From Taxawa tesnikishii (nom. ined.) (Eukaryota; Ascomycota; Dothideomycetes; Dothideales): a stretch of 64,000 nt of DNA. The stretch covers positions 744,001 through 808,000 of the forward strand of contig JAPDRO010000002.1 of the NCBI GenBank assembly GCA_030247885.1, written 5' to 3'. The notes under the pieces are model-generated. The model saw only the letters and a list, made by a program, of their open reading frames with translations, searched no databases and had not been told where the DNA came from. The position numbers and the translations under genes were made by a program. How positions within the stretch are numbered: position 1 is the first letter of the stretch; every line of letters starts with the position of its first letter. This document shows positions 57,582 through 64,000 of the stretch, piece after piece.

Positions 57582-58825
57582 GCATTGGTAGAGTGAGATC
57601 CGCCCGAGACACGATCACGTAGCTCCCGCCTCGGCACGAATACAAGGTACACACGGGTTCTGTGACTGCGCCTGTGCCACCGACGTCCCAATAGTCGATG
57701 ATTGCAGAGAGTGAACGGATGCGAACCTTCGGAGGGGAACACAGAACGCTTTCAAAGAAGCCATTGCGCTGCCAATTCCCCTCCGGCGTGCGTGCAATCC
57801 TAGCATGGCGTCCTGCGAAATGATACAGCAATAGAGTAATGAGGAGGTTGTGCGTCGCATGGCGCTCCCTGCCCGGTCCTTCTCAGTGAGCTTGGGGAGC
57901 CGTTTGTACAGGGATTCGGCTACGTCAAGATCGAGAGTTCGCAACGAAAGGGCTGGGCAAGCGCGTGGGGTTGGTGGCATAAGAACCCGGATGCTGCCCT
58001 TGACTAATATCGCTGGCCGCGATCGAACTGTCTGGCGCGACATGGCGGGGGCACGGGGCTTGGTTAGGCTGCTCTTGAGGATCGAGCGCTAGCCTCGGGA
58101 CAGAGCAGCTGTTCGAGCTGAGAGGTGACTCGATGCACGCATGAAACGGCATCTACGACGGTGATATAAGCCGCCAGCCCTCTGAGACAATTGTCCCGTA
58201 CACACTGCCACATGGCTTGATTGACGGGACGTTACATTGCCTTGCGGCACCGGCAGCCGTTCCAAAACAGCATCCCGGATATGCTTTGCATGGACTGAAA
58301 CCGAACGAAGCTTATCCAGCCGCTGCAGAACTGCTTGGCGACTGCTCGAGTCTCTGCCGAGACGAGCGTCTATCACATTGGCGGACCGCGACTCAACACA
58401 CTTTCCCCTACCCGTACTCACGGGAAGCTCCTGCTGGGCATCCCCTTCTGGCGAGGATGTCTGCTGGTTAGACCGTTGAGAGGCAGGAAAGGTGTATCAG
58501 AGGACGCAGATGACCGCATCCGACCGACCCTGGTAGTACTCCACCAGCCTGGGGACGGCGGGTACAAGTACCGCCAAGCCGAACAGGCGACACTCACTGG
58601 ATTATGATACACACTGGAAGGAGCGACTGCAGAACAATGGATACCAATTTCGTACTGATGGCCCACCAGAAGTGGAATAGCATAGTTCATGCAGAGCGGT
58701 ATGAGTCATACAGCGATGCAGAATCCTTCGCGTTCGTGTTGTCGCTTGCAGGAGCAGCCATATATGGCGCGTCTCTCAAAACCGACTGTTTACAATGCAA
58801 GTGTCTCTTTCAACATTGAGCGGTC
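57582..58825. other. 1.2 kb region without a supportable gene
   Basis: Between the RGS-LOV gene (minus) and the GNAT gene (plus). Minus-strand frames at 57571-58152 could contain an upstream exon of the RGS-LOV gene, but I find no conserved block or splice pair that proves it. Other frames are shadows. Confidence 0.35.
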
Positions 58826-59575
58826 ATGATGTTCCAAATTGGGCTCGTCGAAGACTCGGACCTCGATGAAATTGCGGGCATCGACGCAGTCGCCATGGCC
58901 GACAATGGCGCCGCACGAGCAGTTGAAAAAGCCATTCCGGGCAGCGGGCCACGCCGCGATATATTTCTCATGTGGATCAGAAAGACGTTCAAACAGGACG
59001 AGGCGCATGCTTTCTGGAAAGTCGTAGACGCCGAAACTGGCGAGATTGTGTCGGCCGCGAAATGGAGCTACTACTATGAGCCGAAAGCGCCTGAATGCAG
59101 ACGCAGAGAAGAGGGTAGCAATAAAGGACGAGATGCCCAATCCAATGCAGCCGGTTATCGATGTCACAGTCGCTCTTTGGCGGAACTGGGAGACCTTCAA
59201 GAAAGAGCACGTCGAAGGGATGCGTTATGCCAGTAAGCAGAGCCCATGCTTCCTGTGCACCACCAGCCGTTGAACCCTGAGAACAGATCTGGATATCATC
59301 ATAACGAGTCCGAAATATCAACATCGCGGTGCTGGGAGTATGCTGATGCGACAAGAACTCGCGCGAGCTGACGAGTCAGGGCTGGATTGTTTCCTGTACT
59401 CTTCGGTACAGGGTCGACGCCTGTATGAGAAATTGGGTTTGAGATAGTACAGACGGATTCGATGGACCTAAAAGAGTACGGTGTAGACCATGTTGAAGTG
59501 AGAGCGGCTATGAGAAGGAAGGCGCAGGTCTCGAATAATTCGGTCGAGACAAAGAACCAAAACTCATATTTCTGA
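58826..59575 (+). CDS. GNAT-family N-acetyltransferase
   Basis: Exons 58826-59232 and 59287-59575 (54 nt intron). The frame reads MMFQIGLVEDSDLDEIAGID, RRDIFLMWIRKTFKQDEAHA, FWKVVDAETGEIVSAAKWSY, then, after removal of one surplus A at 59084-59086, KRLNADAEKRVAIKDEMPNP and VALWRNWETFKKEHVEGMRY. Exon 2 gives IITSPKYQHRGAGSMLMRQE with the acetyl-CoA pyrophosphate loop (QHRGAGS) and GLDCFLYSSVQGRRLYEKLG; one T is missing at 59438-59440, and with it the protein continues FEIVQTDSMDLKEYGVDHVE to the stop at 59573. The layout (V-D-TGE-A-W, RGAGSML, LYEKLGF) is the fungal GNAT type of about 235 residues. The acceptor substrate cannot be predicted. Confidence 0.85.
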
Positions 59576-60025
59576 ATCGGTTCGAAAGAATCTTTGCTTG
59601 TACGTTGAAAAACGCTACTCTCGATCGGCTCTACCCATCATGCTCGTGGTAGAACACACTGTCCTAGTTTTGTTCTACCAGCGGTCCGAGCTCCTGCCTG
59701 TTCCTGGTTGGTGCAGTTTAAGGTTAAACGCCAAGATAAAGGCTTTCTAGTACGGCTAGCATCCCGCTCTGGCTCTGGCTGTAATTAATTGATTGTTTGT
59801 GGTGCACACGCAAACTTCAGGAGTGCCACACAACCCATTTGCCGTTTTGTTCTTGCTGTTGCGAGTCCGCGCGTGTCAGCGACCCCTACGAGCCAGGAAA
59901 TCCTTCGCTGCTGCACACGAACTTGGATCATGCTGGACTGCCGACCCTAGTCCAGATAGCTGCAGTGGTCGACAAGGGCCTGTACACGTAGTGTCAACCG
60001 TCAACAACGGCCCCAGGATCCCAGA
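59576..60025. other. Intergenic region
   Basis: 450 bp between two plus-strand genes; promoter of the downstream gene. Nothing else seen. Confidence 0.45.
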
Positions 60026-62440
60026 ATGCCGCCCAAACATATACCTATAATACTGAAGGCAGGACCCGACAAGCCACTGCCCTCTCTGCCTTCCCCGACA
60101 CTGACCAATCCTGATTTCATCCTACCCGACTGTATACCTGCCTTTCCTACACCACCACGGATTGTTGCGAGGCCACCATCTCTATCTTACCTGGCCGACG
60201 AAGCCCAAGTTCCGTTGCACAATGGCTTCAGTAACAACGCGTTAGGACAATATCCAAGGGGCTTGGCTTGCGCCTGTCGGGGAACTCTGCAGAAATGGAC
60301 GCACTTTCTCCTCAAAGTCACACGACTCCATCTGAGCAAGGACAAGAGGGCAGCGAGATACCACCTTCTCTGTTGTTACGGCCGCCATCTTCGCGCGAAA
60401 AGCTTTGGGAGAGGTACAACGAAGAGCGGACTAGTAGTGCACTTAGCTCTGTCAGAAGCGAGGAGCTTGACAACATTCCAGATGTTGTGGGATATGGTGA
60501 TGATGGTGATGGATCGGATGTCGAGACTTTAGATGGGAATGACTTCGTAGTGCGGTCGCCGGATGAGCTTGCATATGATGCTGTGGGAGGGCAAGAGCAG
60601 TCATCAGCTATGCTTAGCAGGCGCGCAGAATTGGTCCTGGCAAATGCGAAAAGAAACTGCTCGTGAGCTGAAAGACATGTCGTGTGGTGGCTATGAGAAT
60701 GCTGACCTTGCAACAGCTCATGGATCAGAATTTGCGAGGCGCAAAGGATCTTATCACGCCCTTGACGACCGCCAACTTGCAGCGAGCAACGTCAGTCGGT
60801 GGTGCCGGTTTTGACCATTCTGATTATGGAAGAAACGCATACGAGCCAGGAGTCGCATCTGTAGACGAGCCACCGTTCATGCGCACGGTCGAAGACTTTA
60901 CGCGGTCGCGCATGTTCAGCATCCAGACATTCAACGCCGATGTACCTGACCGTCCGCACACAGCCCTAGCCCACGCACCTTCATTGCAATTTTCGCTGAA
61001 TCGACGGCCCCCAATCAATGGCGCATCGCCCTCCTGGACGCCGAGAGCTTTGAGAAGTAGTCGAAGTCAGGAAGGTCTGCGAACGGACCGCGTTGCACCG
61101 CGCCCCTTGCTTCGTACTTCACCTGAAGCTGCACTAGCACCTCTTCCGGAAGATGGACCCTCTCCGCCAGTTGAACGACCAGGACTGAACGATCGTTCTT
61201 CCCCATCAGCGAGCGATCTGCGTGAGCAGATGCGCGACTTGAAAGGCCGCATTTCGAATATTGCTGAGCGCGCACGAGAAGAAAGCCTTCGCAGGCGCAG
61301 TATGCAAAGCTTGCGCGAACCTAGCCCTTTCACTGACGCCGGGTATGCTCTGAAGAGGTCAGCTAGTATTGACGTTGAGAGGGACCGATCGTCGCCATCC
61401 TCTAATACGCCTGATACGGCCTACAACCGTGTAGGAAGCGTTGAAGAGTTTCAAGCATTTCGCTTTGTTGCGGATCGTGCTGTCAGCGAGTCGCCGCGGG
61501 TGAGCGGCGCCTTCGACCATGTAGCGTTCACACCCCATGCTCTCACTAGTGACGCTACAAGAGAGCCATTTGCTAGATCTCCTAGCCCTAGCGTAGATTT
61601 CGAAAGCGGTACGGAAGGTTTCGCAGCTGCGCAGGAGCCGTTGAACGACGATTTGAACGACGACCTGAACGACGACCCATATGCGGACTGTGGCAATGAG
61701 ACCGAGGAAGAGAGCACATACGAGGATGCAGTTTACGAGCTGTCGCATGTCACACCGCATGAACAGCGCGAAGACGCATTCGATTACCAACATTTCTTCC
61801 TTCACAGTGCCATGGGTACTCTTTCTCGGTCTCGGAGCTCGAGTATGAGCTCCGCAGGTTCCGGCCTGACGGCCAGAGGCCCTTCGTTACCGACTGAAGA
61901 ACAGCCGCCCCCAACACCAGAAACCCCAGAGGCCTTGCGGCAGATCGAGCGCAATCTGCATAAAAGAACAATGTCCTACGACTCCTTGGCCAGCACGGCG
62001 ACGTTTGCAACCGCAGACGAAGGCGAGGGAGGCGGTCGTCGCTCGGGAAGACACCCCCACTCACGCAGAGCTGGCCGATCTTGCATTCCAACGACGGTTC
62101 TGATCGTGCAGATTCTGGTGTTGGTATCTCGGAAAGGGGTTCGGCAGCGAAGAGGTCGGTTTCCCGCTCGCCGCCTCTCCCCAGCAAGCCCCCACTGCCT
62201 AGCATTGATTCACTTCCACAACCTCCTGCTTCGGTCGCCGTGGCTGCGCTCACAGATCCCAAGGCCCGTCCTCTTGGATTGAGAGATAGGGCTCTTCTGT
62301 TTACACTTGTTGAGAGCCTCAAAGATGTGTGCGCAAGGTTGCAAAATCAAAACGACGGTCACTATGATAGTCGTGTCCTCAGGAGGAGGCTAGATGACGC
62401 CAGAAGAGCGCTGGATGGTGTTCCGCCCGCTGGAGCGTGA
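60026..62440 (+). CDS. Large disordered fungal protein, function unknown
   Basis: From ATG 60026 (MPPKHIPIILKAGPDKPLPS) the protein continues, with single-base corrections, through LRLSGNSAEMDALSPQS, LLLRPPSSREKLWERYNEER and RRAELVLANAKKKL; an intron (about 60663-60717, acceptor CAACAG) leads to LMDQNLRGAKDLITPLTTAN and a long Ser/Pro/Arg-rich region with a helical segment (SASDLREQMRDLKGRISNIA) and short LNDD repeats (about 61640-61680). The conserved C-terminus is KARPLGLRDRALLFTLVESL, KDVCARLQNQNDG and RRRLDDARRALDG. Missing bases: one G at 60265-60266, one A at 60649-60652, and at least one indel in 62040-62110, where the frame passes from RTMSYDSLASTATFATADEG to SDRADSGVGISERG. The pattern of conserved islands in a disordered chain of about 790 residues is known from filamentous ascomycetes, but I know no function. 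Confidence 0.7.
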
Positions 62441-63056
62441 CGGTATGTTTTTCCCTTGGCGTGTTCATCTCGTGGAACACGTAGGCTCCGTTTCTTCCTG
62501 CTTGATGTGGGGGTTTCGTGCAGCGTTCTAGCGCAGCGTTTATGGAGCATCTGGATGCTATGTTTGAACATATGTATTGTATAAATGGATACACACCGAT
62601 CACATGCTTACGTTGCACAGTCATCTGCTGCCTCAAATAACCTATTACACTCTGCACTACCATATTGTTCCGATCCTGTGCACGTGTTGTGCGAGGTGAC
62701 TGCGCCACTGCAGAAAGAGCTAACTACACTCACTTTGAATGGCCAAGCGCACCTTCTGGTCGGTGGTCATTAGATGTCATAGACGTTCCGTTGACTGACA
62801 ATATGTGCGTGTGTGGTGCTGACGCACGCAAGGACGTGGTGCGGTGCGCCGGTCAGTAGACTAGTGTCCTGCAACGCTCGTGCCCTCTGCACTCCGGAAG
62901 CAAAACCAACATCAGCCGGCTGCCAAGCATTTTGTCTTAAGCCACCAAAATGGTCATTGGTCGTTGAAGGCTGCCCCACACTCACACTTGCTGCAGCACA
63001 ATGTAGCTACTGACTCAGAGCCTCGCTCCGGGACGTGCAGCTACCGTACATTGAAC
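62441..63056. other. Intergenic region
   Basis: Downstream of the disordered-protein gene. No gene, repeat or RNA recognised. Confidence 0.45.
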
Positions 63057-63498
63057 ATGGCATTCTCAGCTCGCCCGCACGCGAACCGCAGACGTGGGTC
63101 GGATACACGTCCCCGAGCCTCAGCCCGCGCACCAGCGTCGGGTCTCTTGAGCACCCCACTGCTTTCAAAACAAGGTAGGGCTCGATCTTACTCTCCTATC
63201 TCGAGCTTGATGAACCAAGGAGCAACAACCATCCCTTGCTCGTTCGTTTTCGAGATTCACTCTCCCCTCTTTTCTTCGCAACTGCCTGCGTCTACCTTCG
63301 ATGCTTAGCAGACCACCCGGACGGAGCGCGGCTTTTAGCACCGGCTCGCGCAACCAACCCTTCCTGCCTATTGGTGTGTACACGTCTTGTTAGACGGGCA
63401 TATCGGTCCAACCCTGGTATTGCCCTAAGCGTTGGTGGGTCGCATGAAGATGTTCACATCCTTCGATCGCTGCATCACCAGGCTTCCTGTAAGTTCCA

Positions 63499-63533
<35 letters not shown>

Positions 63534-63632
63534 GTTTCGTGTCGAACAGTTCGAAGTGTTGTCTCTAGTGAACTACATGGCCGATGACGGGCAGCATGTG
63601 CCCCTCGTGCGCTAACAATGGCCTGACCGTCT
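63057..63632 (+). CDS. Possible start of a gene (low confidence)
   Basis: An ATG at 63057 opens MAFSARPHANRRRGSDTRPR and ends near a GTAGGG donor at 63174. A candidate second exon from about 63390 (acceptor TTGTTAG) contains GGSHEDVHILRSLHHQAS, followed by a GTAAGT donor at 63489 and a CAG acceptor at 63533 made by a CT repeat. A third exon would read FRVEQFEVLSLVNYMADDGQ to a stop near 63632. Splice sites are good, but I recognise no family and the first junction is not fixed. Confidence 0.25.
63503..63531. repeat. (CT)n microsatellite
   Basis: Fourteen CT units immediately followed by AG/GTTTC, so the repeat would serve as the polypyrimidine tract of a 45 nt intron if the gene model above is right. 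Confidence 0.95.
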
Positions 63633-63847
63633 GGGTGGTCCCTGGACGTTCCTGGCCCGAGTGCTCGGGAATGGTCTCTTGAATCGATAGTTGGAGCGAC
63701 ATTGAGCTCATCCTTGGGTGCTGATAGATGGCCGATCGACAAACGAGAATCGTGCAAAGAGATGTACATATGATGGGAGAGACTGTTCTTCGCTTAGGTG
63801 GCGGTTCGAGTTGGGTTTTGTAACATGTATTGAACCAAAAACTAATT

Positions 63848-63858
63848 GGGGGGGGGGG
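63848..63858. repeat. Poly-G run (11 G)
   Basis: A G homopolymer near the right edge; no gene is seen in the last 350 bp. Confidence 0.9.
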
Positions 63859-64000
63859 CTACATGTTGTGGTTCATCCCTGCTCGAAGTTGTCTAGAGCG
63901 CGTTGAGTATGGTAGACATGATCCGCTGGAAATTGTATAGCCCCACTTGACCATAGGCCCTTGGCCAACAACCCGCGCCTCGCCCCGTAGTTCCCGCAGC

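Noticed and set aside
63391-63632. Resemblance of FRVEQFEVLSLVNYMADDG to the end of Rpb4-type RNA polymerase subunits
   Set aside because: Only a short stretch is similar, the expected upstream helical region is not found, and the gene model is uncertain.

Overview
This is nuclear DNA of a filamentous ascomycete (Pezizomycotina; the gene set fits Dothideomycetes or a close class, but I cannot name the species). The evidence is about 25 protein genes on both strands, most split by 45-80 nt introns with GTRNGT-like donors, CTRAC branch points and YAG/AAG acceptors; fungus-restricted families (HET, Cu-only superoxide dismutase, TIM54, Ppn1, RGS-LOV); and gene spacing of 0.3-1.2 kb. I saw no tRNA, rRNA, CRISPR array or intact transposon.

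Layout, left to right: JmjC-like protein (partial), CCDC25/Jlp2, a HET-domain remnant, COX19, a GPI-anchored Cu-only SOD, a two-module secreted Cys protein (1-8.6 kb); endopolyphosphatase Ppn1, a DUF2256 zinc protein, an MFS sugar porter, a fungal helical-repeat protein (9.6-19.1 kb); a damaged multi-pass membrane protein, the ADP-ribose Nudix hydrolase Ysa1, ATP synthase beta, LYAR zinc-finger protein, Erv2 sulfhydryl oxidase, Ecm4/GS-hydroquinone reductase (20-32 kb); a C2 protein with a poly-Asp tail, a secreted M20 peptidase behind a 190 bp hexanucleotide satellite, a WW-PhoD phosphatase, an MFS drug antiporter, a Nit2 amidase, a TMF/Sgm1 coiled-coil Golgi protein (32-49 kb); two unrecognised genes, a secreted Cys-rich protein, TIM54, an RGS-LOV photoreceptor, a GNAT acetyltransferase and a large disordered protein (49-62.5 kb). 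The last 1.5 kb may hold the start of another gene.

The genes do not form one pathway or a biosynthetic cluster. Loose themes are mitochondrial biogenesis (COX19, ATP2, TIM54), oxidative stress (SOD, Ecm4, Erv2, Ysa1) and signalling (RGS-LOV, C2).

The most important reading note is that about half of the genes, including the essential ATP2, are interrupted by single-base shifts. Most lie in short homopolymers and nearly all lack one base. This looks like residual consensus error from long-read assembly rather than biology. I give gene spans across these shifts and mark their positions; a frame-based gene caller would split or truncate these genes.
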